DNA of 64,000 bases from Nannocystis exedens (lineage in GTDB: Bacteria; Myxococcota_A; Polyangia; Nannocystales; Nannocystaceae): NCBI RefSeq assembly GCF_002343915.1, contig NZ_NETK01000001.1, positions 2,552,001-2,616,000 of the forward strand. The letters run 5' to 3'. Within the stretch, counting starts at the first letter, position 1; each line of letters starts with the position of its first letter. Positions 7,216 through 16,349 of this stretch are shown here, piece after piece. Under the pieces are notes generated by a model that was given only the letters and a program-made list of their open reading frames with translations, did not search any database and was not told the origin of the DNA. The position numbers were made by a program, and so were the translations under genes.

Positions 7216-9780
7216 CTACCCGCCGGCCTTGCGGGCCGCCTCCTCGATCCGGCGCTGCTCCTCGGCGTCGATCACCCCGTCGCGCAGCGCCAGGTCGACC
7301 TCGCGGCGGACCGCCTCGCCGGCGCGGATGCGGGCCCTCTGGACCCGCTTGGCCTCTTCGGCCGCGCGGCGGGCCTCGGCCTGGACGCGGCGGCCCTCGG
7401 CCTCGACCTGCAGGCGCTCGCGGTCGACGCGGCGCTGCTCGCTCAGCGCCTCGCGCTGGGCCTCACGCTGGACCCGCCGCGCGTCCTCGAGCGCCCGCTG
7501 GCGCTCGCGCTCGGCGCGACGCAGCTCGCGCTCCGCCTCGGCCTGGGCCCGGCCGTGCTCGCGGGCGGACGCTCGCAGCGAGCGCTCCACCTCGCGCTCC
7601 ACCTCGTCGGCGATGCCGTCGACGTCGAGGTGTTCGAGCGCGTCGGCGAGGCCGGACAGGTCGAGGTGCTCCACCTTGCGCTCGACCTCGGCGGCGATCT
7701 TCTCGGCCCGCCCGGTCAGCTCGGCGAGCTGCTGCGAGCTGAGCTCCGGCGCGCGGCGGGCCAGCGCCTCGGCGCGGCGCTTGAGCTCCTCGATCTTGGC
7801 CGCGTCGAGCTTGCTCGCCTGCTTGGCGATCGCCGCCGCCGCGCGCTCGAGGTCGCGGAGCTGCCTGGCGTCGATCACCTTGGCCTGGACCGCCGCCTTC
7901 CCGCCCTCGCGCAGCAGCTTCTCCGGCACCCGCGGCACCACGACCACGTGCCGGCGCGACGCGCCATGGTCATCCGCACAGCTGTCGTCGTCGTGCTCGT
8001 CATCGTCGTCCACCGTGAAGCGGTACGCCGGCGGCGCTGGCGGCGCCGGCGGCGTCGGCGGTACGGGCGGCACGGGGCCGACCGCGTGCGGCGGAGGCGG
8101 CGGCGGCGGCGGCCCGACGCGCAAGCCCGGCGCCCGCAGCACGTAGTTCGGCGTCGGCACGAACACCTGGACCGACGAGCCCGGCTGCCCCTGCTCGCGC
8201 AGCTCGGCCGCCTTCCGCTCGTGCCGCTCGGCCTTGCGCACCGCGCGGCGCTGCTTCGCCGTCGGCGAGCCGTCGACCGCCTCCGAGGGCGCGGGCGGCG
8301 TCGGTGCGACGCCCGGCATCGCCGCCATCGGCGGCGTCGGCGGGGCGCCGAGCACCGTCGTCGGCGGCGCGGGCGGAGTGGGAGCCACGCCGAGCACCGT
8401 CGTCGGCGCCGCGGGCATCGCCGCGAACACCGGCTCCGGCATCAGCTCCGGCGGATCGGCTGGCACCGGCGGCTCGGGCACCTCGGCGCGCGCGACCGAC
8501 AGCGACAGCCCCGGCGCGCCGAGGCCCACCGTCGCCAGCAGCGCCGCGCCCAGGAGCCCGCGCCAGCGCCGGGCCCAGCGGCCGCGCTCGCGCTCGCGGG
8601 CGTCGAGCAGGCGCTCGACCCGGCGCACCAGCAGCGAGCTCTTGCCCGCCATCGGGCTGGCGAACTTCCCGGCCAGGTCCGAACGCCCGGGCCACTGCGC
8701 CACCTCGGTCAGGCAGCGCGCCAGGTGCAGCCCCGAGCCGGTGTGGCGGACCGCCCAGTCGTCACACAGCTCCTCGGCCGCCTCCTGCATCCCGCGGCGG
8801 GCCACCCGGTTGAGCGGCTGGAAGAACAGCGCCGCCTCGAGCACCGACGCCAGCACCTGCCAGGCCGGGTCACGGCGCAGCACGTGGGCCAGCTCGTGGG
8901 CCAGCATCGCCTCCTGCTGGCGCGGCGCCAGCCCGTGCGCCCGCGCGGGCACCACGATCTCGCGGTTGGCCAGGGCCATCGGCGAACCTACCCGTTCGGA
9001 CATGGTCAAACGGACACTGTCCTGAGGGACACGTACGTGCGCCATCAGCCGCTGCAGCCGCTCGCGCAGCGGCCCCTGGCGCAGCGGCGTGCGCCCGCGG
9101 AGGCCGCGGCGCAGCCGGATCGCCGTCACCCCGAGCCGGCCGAGCGAGGCGGTCGCCCCCAGTCCGAACAGCGCGGCGAACACCCACGCCGCCACCCCCG
9201 CCTGCGACTCGACCGGCGGCGCCGGAGCCGCGATCGGCGGGGCCGGCGGGCCCGGCGGAGCCATCGCCGGCACGATCGCCGGCGCAGCGAACACCGCCGG
9301 CTCGATCATCGCCACCGGCTCGACGAGCGCCGCGTGCTCGATCCGCACGTGCGCGGGCGCGGCGAACACCGCCGTCACGCCCTCGTCGGACAGCATCATC
9401 ACCTGCGGCTCGCAGCCGGCGCAACCGTGCAGCTGCGGCCTCATCACCGGCGCCGCGAACTCGACGACCTGCGGAGGCGGCGGTGCGATCGCGGTGGCCG
9501 GCGCCGGCGCCACCTCGGCCGGCGCGAGCGAGCCGGCCTCGACGTGGACGCTGCCCAGCAGCGGCTCCACCCCGAGCCCCGTCTGCAGCGTCGCCGTGAA
9601 CAGCCCGCCGACCAGCGACATCTTCCACAACAGGCTGCGGGTCAGCGAGTCGAGCGGGAGGAAGCGGGTGAAGGCCCACACCCCGCCGATCAGCACCGAG
9701 CTGTGCACGAAGTACGTGCCCAGCCAGCTCACCATCGTGTGGACCGCCGGGCCGGCGAGAGAGGCTGCAGGGTCAAGCAT
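7216..9780 (-). CDS. BlaR1-type M56 family metallopeptidase with long coiled-coil tail
   Basis: 854 residues. N-terminal membrane segments (such as YFVHSSVLIGGVWAFTRFL) flank a Pro/Ala-rich extracytoplasmic stretch; a further segment (WVFAALFGLGATASLG) precedes the zinc-protease domain with HELAH at residues 295-299 and a following DDWAV. This is the M56/BlaR1 arrangement, in which a membrane sensor protease inactivates its partner repressor. The C-terminal half is unusual: a Pro-rich linker with repeats of APTPPAPP type, then over 200 residues of charged coiled coil (ELRRAERERQRALEDARRV) to the end. No penicillin-binding sensor domain is visible, so the signal need not be a beta-lactam. It overlaps the BlaI-type gene by 8 nt and is surely co-transcribed with it. 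Confidence 0.85.
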   Translation of the reverse strand: MLDPAASLAGPAVHTMVSWLGTYFVHSSVLIGGVWAFTRFLPLDSLTRSLLWKMSLVGGLFTATLQTGLGVEPLLGSVHVEAGSLAPAEVAPAPATAIAPPPPQVVEFAAPVMRPQLHGCAGCEPQVMMLSDEGVTAVFAAPAHVRIEHAALVEPVAMIEPAVFAAPAIVPAMAPPGPPAPPIAAPAPPVESQAGVAAWVFAALFGLGATASLGRLGVTAIRLRRGLRGRTPLRQGPLRERLQRLMAHVRVPQDSVRLTMSERVGSPMALANREIVVPARAHGLAPRQQEAMLAHELAHVLRRDPAWQVLASVLEAALFFQPLNRVARRGMQEAAEELCDDWAVRHTGSGLHLARCLTEVAQWPGRSDLAGKFASPMAGKSSLLVRRVERLLDARERERGRWARRWRGLLGAALLATVGLGAPGLSLSVARAEVPEPPVPADPPELMPEPVFAAMPAAPTTVLGVAPTPPAPPTTVLGAPPTPPMAAMPGVAPTPPAPSEAVDGSPTAKQRRAVRKAERHERKAAELREQGQPGSSVQVFVPTPNYVLRAPGLRVGPPPPPPPPHAVGPVPPVPPTPPAPPAPPAYRFTVDDDDEHDDDSCADDHGASRRHVVVVPRVPEKLLREGGKAAVQAKVIDARQLRDLERAAAAIAKQASKLDAAKIEELKRRAEALARRAPELSSQQLAELTGRAEKIAAEVERKVEHLDLSGLADALEHLDVDGIADEVEREVERSLRASAREHGRAQAEAERELRRAERERQRALEDARRVQREAQREALSEQRRVDRERLQVEAEGRRVQAEARRAAEEAKRVQRARIRAGEAVRREVDLALRDGVIDAEEQRRIEEAARKAGG
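8996..9036. repeat. 14-bp-type repeat inside the M56 gene
   Basis: GGACATG at 8998, GGACAC ending a 14-bp unit at 9014, then a 15-bp unit to GGGACACG at 9030. One unit is a base longer than the standard. Translated as part of a loop just before the protease core. Confidence 0.5.
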
Positions 9781-10171
9781 CGTCGTCCTCCGCGTCGCCG
9801 GATCTCTGGGCCAGGAGCTGCTTGAGGCGCGCGACGTCGTCCGGATCGACGTCCCTGTCCTCGACCAGGTGGCTGACGAGCGCCGACACGTCGCCGCCGA
9901 AGAAGTAATCGGTCACCCGCGACAGCATCGAGCGCCGGACCTCGTCCTCGCTGACGAGCGCGCGATAGATGAACTGTCGCCCCTCGACGCGGTGCGTCAC
10001 CGTGCCCTTCTTCTCGAGCCGCGACAGCATCGTCGACACCGTGGTCGGCGCCAGCTCGCGATCCTGCTCGAGCAAGGCCGTGTGGACATCGGTCGCGGTC
10101 GCCTCGCCGCGGTCCCACAAGATCCGCAGCAGGCCGAGCTGCAGATCGCTGAGTTGGTGTGACTCGCTCAT
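9773..10171 (-). CDS. BlaI/MecI/CopY-family transcriptional repressor
   Basis: 132 residues, normal for the family. The N-terminal winged helix reads LSDLQLGLLRILWDRGEATA with the recognition region APTTVSTMLSRLEKKGTV and wing VEGRQFIYRALV; the C-terminal part (SRVTDYFFGGDVSALVSHLV) is the dimerisation region that the M56 protease partner cleaves in related systems. It is first in a two-gene operon with the protease, with an 8-nt overlap. A perfect palindrome 16 nt upstream of its ATG is the likely operator, so the operon is probably self-repressed. Confidence 0.92.
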   Translation of the reverse strand: MSESHQLSDLQLGLLRILWDRGEATATDVHTALLEQDRELAPTTVSTMLSRLEKKGTVTHRVEGRQFIYRALVSEDEVRRSMLSRVTDYFFGGDVSALVSHLVEDRDVDPDDVARLKQLLAQRSGDAEDDDA

Positions 10172-10186
10172 GAACGACAGCCGTAG

Positions 10187-10202
10187 TACTACACGTGTAG
10201 TA
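10187..10202. promoter_or_regulatory. BlaI-type operator, perfect 16-bp palindrome
   Basis: TACTACACGTGTAGTA is perfectly self-complementary and closely matches known BlaI/MecI operator half-sites (TACA/TGTA). It lies directly upstream of the repressor gene start at 10171. Confidence 0.85.
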
Positions 10203-10779
10203 GGGCGTCAAGCGGCCGCGCCGCCGATCCCCCGCTTCGACCCCCGAGCTTGCCACCAAGCGTCCCCGCGCGTCATGCGCGAAATCGCCCCACCTCGTTT
10301 CAACAGCCGCCATGCCGGTCGCACGTGTCCCGCTGGATCTTCGGCGGGCTCGCGTCGCAGCCTCGCCTTCGCACTCGGCCCGAGCCGGCGGCCGACGAGG
10401 CTTTCACCGATCGCTGTTCACTCACCCACGAGGGCGATGACTCCCGCCGGAGCGATCCGCTCGGCGCAGCTCCTCGCGCCGATGTCGGGCCGCCGCGATC
10501 GAGGTAGGCCTTGGTCGCAGCACCGGAGCGATCCGCTCGACCGGCGTCCGTCGCACTCGCATTCACCCCCTGCACTCGCCCTCCCTCGATTCTTGAGCGA
10601 CCCGCAAGCGCCGCACATCCTTGCGCGTTCGAGGGACCTCATCGACGCGTCGACCGACGGTGCAGGTCGTCGTATCGCGTCGCCGCTCGCCGAGATCTTC
10701 GCGTCCATTCCCTCGGCCACCGAGGCGGCGCTGTGGCAGATCGATCCAGCCCGGCATCGGCAGTGTGTCGCAGAAGACG

Positions 10780-11190
10780 AGGTCGACGCCACGGCTTCGT
10801 CGACCTCGTCTTCGCCGACAGCCGCGGCGCCGTCGCCCACCCAGCCGAATCAGCTCCTCCGCAACGACGAGGGCACGGGCTTCAGCGAGTGCGCCGGGTC
10901 CTCGAAGAGCCCGACAGCACCTGCGTGATCGAGGCCGAAGACCTCGACGCCGACGGCGATCTCGACCTCGTCGTCGGCGTCGACCTCCTCGGTCACAGTC
11001 ACGCCCTCCTCCACGACGACGGCGGCTTCGAGATTGAGCTCGTCATCCGCGCCCGACGGTGCACGTCCCCCAGCCGCAAGATCAGCGACGTGGTGATCGC
11101 GCTCCACGGCCATCGATCTGCCGGCCCTCTCGCGATCCGGCGAGGTCCGGGCACCCGCCTCACCTCGGCCGCAGCGCAGTTCGCCTGATC
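10780..11190 (+). pseudogene. FG-GAP/VCBS-repeat protein remnant with frameshifts
   Basis: Three frames must be joined to recover a repeat protein: GFVDLVFADSRGAVA (about 10796-10840), then NQLLRNDEGTGFSE (about 10849-10890), then EAEDLDADGDLDLVVGVDLL (about 10930-10990) followed by HALLHDDGGFEIEL. These are the Asp-rich calcium-loop and NxLLxNDG motifs of FG-GAP repeats of secreted beta-propellers. No intact frame connects them and no start is visible. The sequence from 10203 to 10780 has no recognisable gene; it includes a 17-bp direct repeat (CCGGAGCGATCCGCTCG at 10447 and 10523). Confidence 0.65.
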
Positions 11191-11280
11191 GTCCCCGTTC
11201 GCCCTCGCGTTCGCGCCCCTGGTGCCGCGCCCGCGCGCGTGCGGGGCGAACCCGCGCTTGTCGGCCTGGCGGCGGGCGGA

Positions 11281-11286
11281 TACGCT
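11281..11286 (+). promoter_or_regulatory. -10-like hexamer next to a start codon
   Basis: TACGCT lies 7 nt before the GTG at 11294, with no Shine-Dalgarno sequence between them. Confidence 0.4.
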
Positions 11287-11293
11287 GGCGATC

Positions 11294-12739
11294 GTGAACC
11301 TTCCCGGCACTCCATTCGACGAGGTCGCGCTCGGGCTCAAGGCCTCCACCGGCCCGCGGATCGCCGGCGGCTTGATGATCGTCAACGCCGTCCTGGTCCT
11401 GGCCGAGACCTTCCTGATGCCGGAGCAGGCCAAGCCCGACCTGCTGACCCCGAGCTTTCCGGTCACCGCGCTCATCGACATCGCTCTCGGCGTCAGCCTC
11501 GTGAGCGGCAGCACCGGCGCCGTGGGGCTCAGCATCATCCGCGTCGGCCTCGGCCTGTTGCTGTTCACGCTGATGCGGGCGTTCGCGGGCGACTGGCTGG
11601 CCGCCGGCATGCAGGTCGGGGTCAGCGTCGCGTTCCTGCTGCTGCTCGTCGGCCACCCGAGGAGGCTGCGGATCGGCCTCGCCGCGCTGCTGTTCGGTTT
11701 CTACCTCGTGCTCGAGGGCCTCGGCGTCTACATCGTCCTGTCCGGCCAGAACCCGATCGCCCGCGCCGTGCTCAGCGCCCGCGGCGAGCTGGCCGGGGAG
11801 CCTGCGGGCGAGGTCGTCGGCGGGCTCGTCGACTACCGCCTGCGCGCCCCCTCGGATCGCTGGTTCTTGCGCACCGACGAGGCCGCCCGGCGGGACAACC
11901 CGCTCGCCGATCGCTGGCTGATCCGCCCCGACCTCGACGCGCACCTCCTCATCATCGCCGAGCGCGTGCCCGACACCATGGTCCCGCTGGCCCCGTTCGT
12001 CGACACCGTCGTCGGCAACATGCGCGGCGCCGCCAGCGACTTCGAGCTGCTCGACGCCGCCCCGCTGCCCGGCTACCCCGACACCGGCAAGCTGCTGCGC
12101 ATGCGCGCCACCGTCGACGGCCAGCACATCGACTATCTCGCCGGCCTCGTCACCGCCTACGGCTCGGCCTATCAGCTCATCGGCTTCACCGGCGCGCACA
12201 ACTTCGCCGCCGTCGAGCCCGAGCTGCGCGCCGCGCTCGAGTCGTTCGTCCTGCCCGCCAGCGCCGCCCTGCCGAAGGGGGCCGGGCGGGTGGTCGGCGC
12301 CGCCGCGCCCTACGCCATCACCGCGCCGAACGAGCGCTGGATCGCCGCCTCGCCGGAGATGCTGGCGCAGCAGAACCCCGACAGCGACCGGTGGATCTTG
12401 CGGCCCGACGTCGACGCCCACCTCACCGTCGTGCTCGAGCCGCTCGGCGAGGAGACCACCGCCGCGGCGCTGATGCAGCAGATGCCCGAGCGCCTGCGCA
12501 GCAGCTGGCCCACCGCCAGCTTCCACCCCGACGAGCCGCTCGCCGGCACCCACGTCAGCGGCCAGATCCTCCACGCCAGCGTGGCCGGGGCCGAGGGCGC
12601 CTTCGAGATCGACTACGCCATCTACGTCCTCGGCCTGCGCGCCTTCCACGTCGTCGCCATGGCCCCCGCCCCCGCCTACCCCGGCGTGCGCGACGAGCTG
12701 CGGCAGGCCCAGCTCTCGTTCGAGCCGCCCAACGACTGA
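11294..12739 (+). CDS. Membrane protein with two copies of an unknown soluble domain
   Basis: 481 residues from GTG. About five membrane segments fill the first 180 residues (such as LSIIRVGLGLLLFTLMRAF and IGLAALLFGFYLVLEGLGVY). Two homologous soluble domains follow, each starting with a parallel motif: APSDRWFLRTDEAARRDNP with DRWLIRPDLDAHLLII, then APNERWIAASPEMLAQQNP with DRWILRPDVDAHLTVV. So a domain of about 150 residues is duplicated in tandem. I do not recognise it. In-frame codons upstream to 11222 are Arg/Pro-rich and unlike the rest, so the GTG with the nearby -10 was taken as start. It stands alone. Confidence 0.72.
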   Translation: MNLPGTPFDEVALGLKASTGPRIAGGLMIVNAVLVLAETFLMPEQAKPDLLTPSFPVTALIDIALGVSLVSGSTGAVGLSIIRVGLGLLLFTLMRAFAGDWLAAGMQVGVSVAFLLLLVGHPRRLRIGLAALLFGFYLVLEGLGVYIVLSGQNPIARAVLSARGELAGEPAGEVVGGLVDYRLRAPSDRWFLRTDEAARRDNPLADRWLIRPDLDAHLLIIAERVPDTMVPLAPFVDTVVGNMRGAASDFELLDAAPLPGYPDTGKLLRMRATVDGQHIDYLAGLVTAYGSAYQLIGFTGAHNFAAVEPELRAALESFVLPASAALPKGAGRVVGAAAPYAITAPNERWIAASPEMLAQQNPDSDRWILRPDVDAHLTVVLEPLGEETTAAALMQQMPERLRSSWPTASFHPDEPLAGTHVSGQILHASVAGAEGAFEIDYAIYVLGLRAFHVVAMAPAPAYPGVRDELRQAQLSFEPPND

Positions 12740-12757
12740 AAGCCGCGTCTTTCCCTT

Positions 12758-12831
12758 CGGACATGCTTGATACGACATGCTCCCTTGAGCATGTCTGCAT
12801 CACCATGCCCTCGGATACAGGTCGCAGCAGC
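12758..12831. repeat. 14-bp-period palindromic repeat array, five units
   Basis: Units start at 12762, 12776, 12790, 12804 (all CATG) and 12818 (CAGG), each exactly 14 bp apart, just after the stop codon of the membrane protein and before the M23 gene on the same strand. Confidence 0.87.
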
Positions 12832-12899
12832 CCGCGCGGACGTCTGCCGGCGCGGGCGCGAGGCTTGAATTCGTGCGCGCTTTCGAGTACCCCCGAAGG

Positions 12900-13952
12900 A
12901 TGCACGTCCGTCCGCGCCCCTGGCTCGCGCTCGTCGTCCTCAGCACCGCATGCGCCACCGGAGGCGAGCCGCAGGCGACCGACTCGGCGAGCTCGCCGTT
13001 CTTCACCAACGCGGGCGAGAGCAGCGACACCACCGGGGGCGAGCCCGACACGACCACCACCACCGGGCAGCCCGAGCCGACGTCGACCACCACGACGCAG
13101 GGCACCACCGACCCGGGCGAGGTGACGACCACCACCCTCGATCCGACGACGACCGGTTCGACCACCGACCCCGGCACCACCACGGGCACCACCGGCGAGC
13201 CGCTCGACCCGTGCCCGCAGATCCGCGTCGTCACCCCGAACGACGTGCTCAACGTCCGGCCGACCCCGTCGACCGCGATGGCCGCGATCGGCACCGTGAC
13301 CAACGGCTCGGTCCACGACGTCCTGGCGATCGTCCAGGGCGAGAACATCGACGGCGAGGACACGTGGTACCGGATCGACGGCCCGTGGCCCGAGGGCTAC
13401 GTGTTCGGCAGCTTCGTCGAGTGCATCCCCGAGCAGCGGCCGCCGGACGAGGACGGCTTCTTCCTGCCGCTGCAGTGCGGCACCAGCACCACCGTCACCC
13501 AGGGCAATTTCGGCGACTTCAGCCACCAGGGCAACTCGGCCTACGCGTTCGATTTTTCGCTGGCGACCGGCACCCCGCTGGTGGCGATCGCCGACGGCAC
13601 GGTCAGCAGCCTGTACGGCGACACCAAGCCGGGCGACCCCTGCTACAACGGCGGCGGCCAGGAGTGCAACCCGTACACCAATTACGTGACGCTGCTGCAT
13701 GGTGACGGCACCGGCTCGGTGTACGCGCATTTGAGCGCCGTCCAGGTCAGCCTCGGCCAGGTCGTCCCGCGCGGCAGCGTCGTCGGCCTGACCGGCTCGA
13801 CCGGCTGGTCGACCGGCCCGCACGCGCACGTCGCCCGCCAGGAGAATTGCGGCGGCGGCTTCTGCCAGTCGATCGCCGTGTCCTTCGAGGACGTGCCCGA
13901 CGACGGCGTGCCGGTCACCGGCGAGACCGTCACCTCGCAGAACTGCCCGTGA
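12900..13952 (+). CDS. M23-family endopeptidase lipoprotein with SH3b domain
   Basis: 350 residues. A lipoprotein signal ends in LSTAC (Cys17). A Thr-rich linker of about 70 residues follows, as in several other surface lipoproteins here. Then comes a bacterial SH3 domain (VVTPNDVLNVRPTPS to GYVFGSFVEC), a likely cell-wall or glycan binding unit, and a LytM/M23 domain: FSHQGNSAYAFDF carries the first zinc ligands (His and Asp), and STGPHAHVA the HxH motif. M23 enzymes cut peptide cross-links of peptidoglycan, so roles in wall remodelling or prey lysis are plausible. Met at 12900 was chosen over the GTG at 12873 because it directly begins the signal peptide. Confidence 0.85.
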   Translation: MHVRPRPWLALVVLSTACATGGEPQATDSASSPFFTNAGESSDTTGGEPDTTTTTGQPEPTSTTTTQGTTDPGEVTTTTLDPTTTGSTTDPGTTTGTTGEPLDPCPQIRVVTPNDVLNVRPTPSTAMAAIGTVTNGSVHDVLAIVQGENIDGEDTWYRIDGPWPEGYVFGSFVECIPEQRPPDEDGFFLPLQCGTSTTVTQGNFGDFSHQGNSAYAFDFSLATGTPLVAIADGTVSSLYGDTKPGDPCYNGGGQECNPYTNYVTLLHGDGTGSVYAHLSAVQVSLGQVVPRGSVVGLTGSTGWSTGPHAHVARQENCGGGFCQSIAVSFEDVPDDGVPVTGETVTSQNCP

Positions 13953-13957
13953 CCGGC

Positions 13958-14172
13958 ATGTATCCGCTCGCGCCGTTCCAGTCGACCGACCGCGCCAAGC
14001 TGGACGCCGTGATGCGGGCCTCCCGCTGGCCACGCTGATCTCCGCCGGCGCGCCGTGGCCGGTGGTGACGCAGGTGCCGCTCGTCCTCGACGACCTGCGC
14101 GGGCCCCACGGGGTGCTGCTCTGCCGCGAGGCGCAACTGGGCGCGAGCGGACGGGCGTTGCTCGAAGGTTGA
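13958..14172 (+). pseudogene. PaiB/FMN-binding split-barrel family, frameshifted N-terminal fragment
   Basis: ATG at 13958 begins MYPLAPFQSTDRAKLDAVMRAS and soon hits a stop, but shifting frame near 14020 continues as LPLATLISAGAPWPVVTQVP, then LVLDDLRGPHGVLL, to a stop at 14172. Joined, these match the start of PaiB-type flavin-reductase-like proteins (MY.P..F...D.....I...PLATL....G......PLLLD). The rest of the gene, about two thirds, is absent. Confidence 0.55.
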
Positions 14173-14875
14173 CCAAGGTTCGACGGCGAGGACGACTACT
14201 TCGGGTATGACGACCGTTGCAGGTCGTAGGCTCCGCGAGCTCCGTTCGTTGTGCGTGCGAGGCGACCGCGGCTGCTGCGAACGCGGCGCCACTCCTCGGC
14301 CGGGTGGCAGCCTCAAGGCGCGAAAAACCTGCAGTCAGTGTGCACCGCCCGACGAGACCTGCGGTCTCGAGAGCGGCGAACGCGCGGTGAAGTCATGACG
14401 AACTCCACGAACTCGACGGGAAGTCGCGCCCGGCAGGGCCACGAGGCCGCACGGGGTCGAGCGCGTCGCCCGGGGAGGCACGCGGTCAGCGGAACAGCAG
14501 GACGCCTGGAGCTCCACAGGCACGACTCCAGGTCGAGGCCGCGTGGCAGGTCGGCGGTGCCCCGGGAGGGGGCAGCCGTGGGCGGCGGGCCGAGCTCGAG
14601 GCCGACGACGGCGCGTAGTCGAGCGTGCTGACGGCTACGCCACGCTGCTCGGGACGCCGAGGTCGCTGACATCCACCGGTGCCTCCCCGTCGCCCAGCGC
14701 CTCTACGCCCTCCTCACCGTCAAGTAGTCGTCGCTACCTGCTCCCGCTCCTTCACCTCCTCCAGCACTCGCCGAGGTGAAGATGGAGGTTCACGAGCAGG
14801 AGCAGGAGCTCGTGTCACGAATGCTCTCCGGAATCCCGTGAAAATTCCACCGCGCGGCACTAGCATCCGTGGCGC
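14173..14875. other. 700-bp stretch without a supportable gene
   Basis: Short frames exist on both strands, but none shows the strong third-position GC bias, a start signal or recognisable protein text. TAGCAT at 14861-14866, 9 nt before the next start, is a -10-like element. Confidence 0.5.
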
Positions 14876-15733
14876 ATGGGTCACCGCGCCAACTTCGTCG
14901 TCATCGAGCATCGGGTCGCGCGCGTCTTCGCCGATCAGTGGGCTGCGCTCGAATGCGCGCTCGTGCTCCAAGAAGGGCCCGCGGCTTCGCGCAAGTGGGT
15001 GGAGGCACTGGAGGAAGCCGGCGGGCTCATGCCTTCAGGCTTCGCCGAGGCTGGCTTCTTGCTCGACTTCGACGAGGTGGTCATGATGGGATTCGGCGAC
15101 GTCGGTGCCGACCTGCAGTCTCTCGACGAAGAGAGCGCTGCATGCGCCGCCGCGCTGAATCGCGATCCCGCCAAGTACCTGAGGCACGTCGCGCGGGTGT
15201 GGCCGGGCTGGAAGCTGATTTGGGACGAGCGCGGGCTTGCAGCTTTCGCGAAACACCTCCGCAAACGGGATATCGAGGGAATCGATCTCGACCTGGTCGA
15301 AGCGGCTTCTGCCAATTATGCGGTCATCACCGTCTCGGTCGACAAGGGCGGAAAAGTGACCTCGTCGAAGCGCCTGCGGAGCGCCGCCCGGAAGCGCAGA
15401 GACGAGGAGGCGAACGAGCCCGCCGCCGAGCCCGACCTCAACGACGATTGGGCCGGTGTGATGTACTTCCTTCCCGACGTCGGGTTCATGAGCCGCTCCG
15501 ACATCGAACGTCACCTCGCCGAGGCTCGTCCTCCGTGGGACGTCGCTCGCACGCGTGCAGTATGCGAGCAGCTCCTCGCGGAAGGTGAGCTCCTTCAAAG
15601 CGCGGATGGTCTGGCGCTCGCGCAGAACAACGGCATGAATCGCGACCTGCTCGCGAGGATGGAGCGGCAGGCCAAGGCCGCCGGCGAGGCCACGCCGTCT
15701 GCGAAGGCCACGAAGGTGCCGATGAAGCGCTAG
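14876..15733 (+). CDS. Conserved hypothetical protein starting MGHRANFV
   Basis: 285 residues, soluble, no signal peptide or membrane segment. It starts MGHRANFVVIEHRVARVFADQWAAL, then has an acidic stretch with FLLDFDEVVMMG, a central region about a heme- or metal-free fold that I cannot name, and a Lys/Arg-rich tail (AKATKVPMKR). Codon use is noticeably less GC-biased than in neighbouring genes, which fits recent acquisition. A TAGCAT -10-like hexamer lies 9 nt before the ATG and there is no Shine-Dalgarno sequence. No operon partner. Function unknown. Confidence 0.65.
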   Translation: MGHRANFVVIEHRVARVFADQWAALECALVLQEGPAASRKWVEALEEAGGLMPSGFAEAGFLLDFDEVVMMGFGDVGADLQSLDEESAACAAALNRDPAKYLRHVARVWPGWKLIWDERGLAAFAKHLRKRDIEGIDLDLVEAASANYAVITVSVDKGGKVTSSKRLRSAARKRRDEEANEPAAEPDLNDDWAGVMYFLPDVGFMSRSDIERHLAEARPPWDVARTRAVCEQLLAEGELLQSADGLALAQNNGMNRDLLARMERQAKAAGEATPSAKATKVPMKR

Positions 15734-16349
15734 CAAGCCGTGGTGGAAGTTCTGGTGAGGCCCGAGGTGCCGGCCGGGTAGGACGGGGTGTTCGTGGGCA
15801 GCGGGCGGCTTCTTGTCGACCTCGGCGAGCTCGTGGCAGCGGGGCGATCGCCGCTGCTGCTTGAGCTCCTGCTCGCGCTGCTGCCGGGGCGAGCGCTGGA
15901 GGTCGCCGGTGATGGCGATCAGGTAGGCGGTGACGTCGTAGAGCTGTCCGGCGATGCGGGCGCTCTCGAGCGACGGGAACCGCTGTCCGTGATCCCCCTG
16001 GGCACGGTGGCCTCAGAGGGACGGAGGCTGACTGCTCAAGCCGAGCTCCCAGCCGCCGTTCTCGCCGCCCCACGGGCGGGTTCGTCGAGACTCGCCGCGA
16101 CGCCCCGGGGCGGCGGCTGCCGGAGCCGCACGTGGCGGCGGGCGAGCTCACCCGCGAGGAGATCGGCCGCGCGCGGGTGGTCGACTTCGGCCTCGTCACC
16201 TGGGGCGACCTCGCCGACGAGCCCACGCAGCCTGGCGACGGCGATATGCACGGGACCCAGGTCCGGCTGACCGCGGCACGTCGCACGGGACGAGATCGAC
16301 GTGCAGGACACGCCCGCCGCGGACCGCACACTGGATGCGCGCGGCGCGC
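15734..16349. other. 600-bp stretch with at most a decayed fragment
   Basis: On the minus strand around 15780-16000 one frame reads RFPSLESARIAGQLYDVTAY with good codon bias but has no start or family I recognise; it may be a remnant. Nothing else is supportable. Confidence 0.4.

Noticed and set aside
10850..12778. Long minus-strand frame opposite the 11294 membrane protein
   Set aside because: Shadow frame: the plus strand has membrane segments and a duplicated domain, the minus strand only Gly/Arg/Asp-rich text.
14207..14398. Small frame starting MTTVAGRRLRELRS as a gene
   Set aside because: Weak codon bias, no start signal and no family; treated as non-coding.
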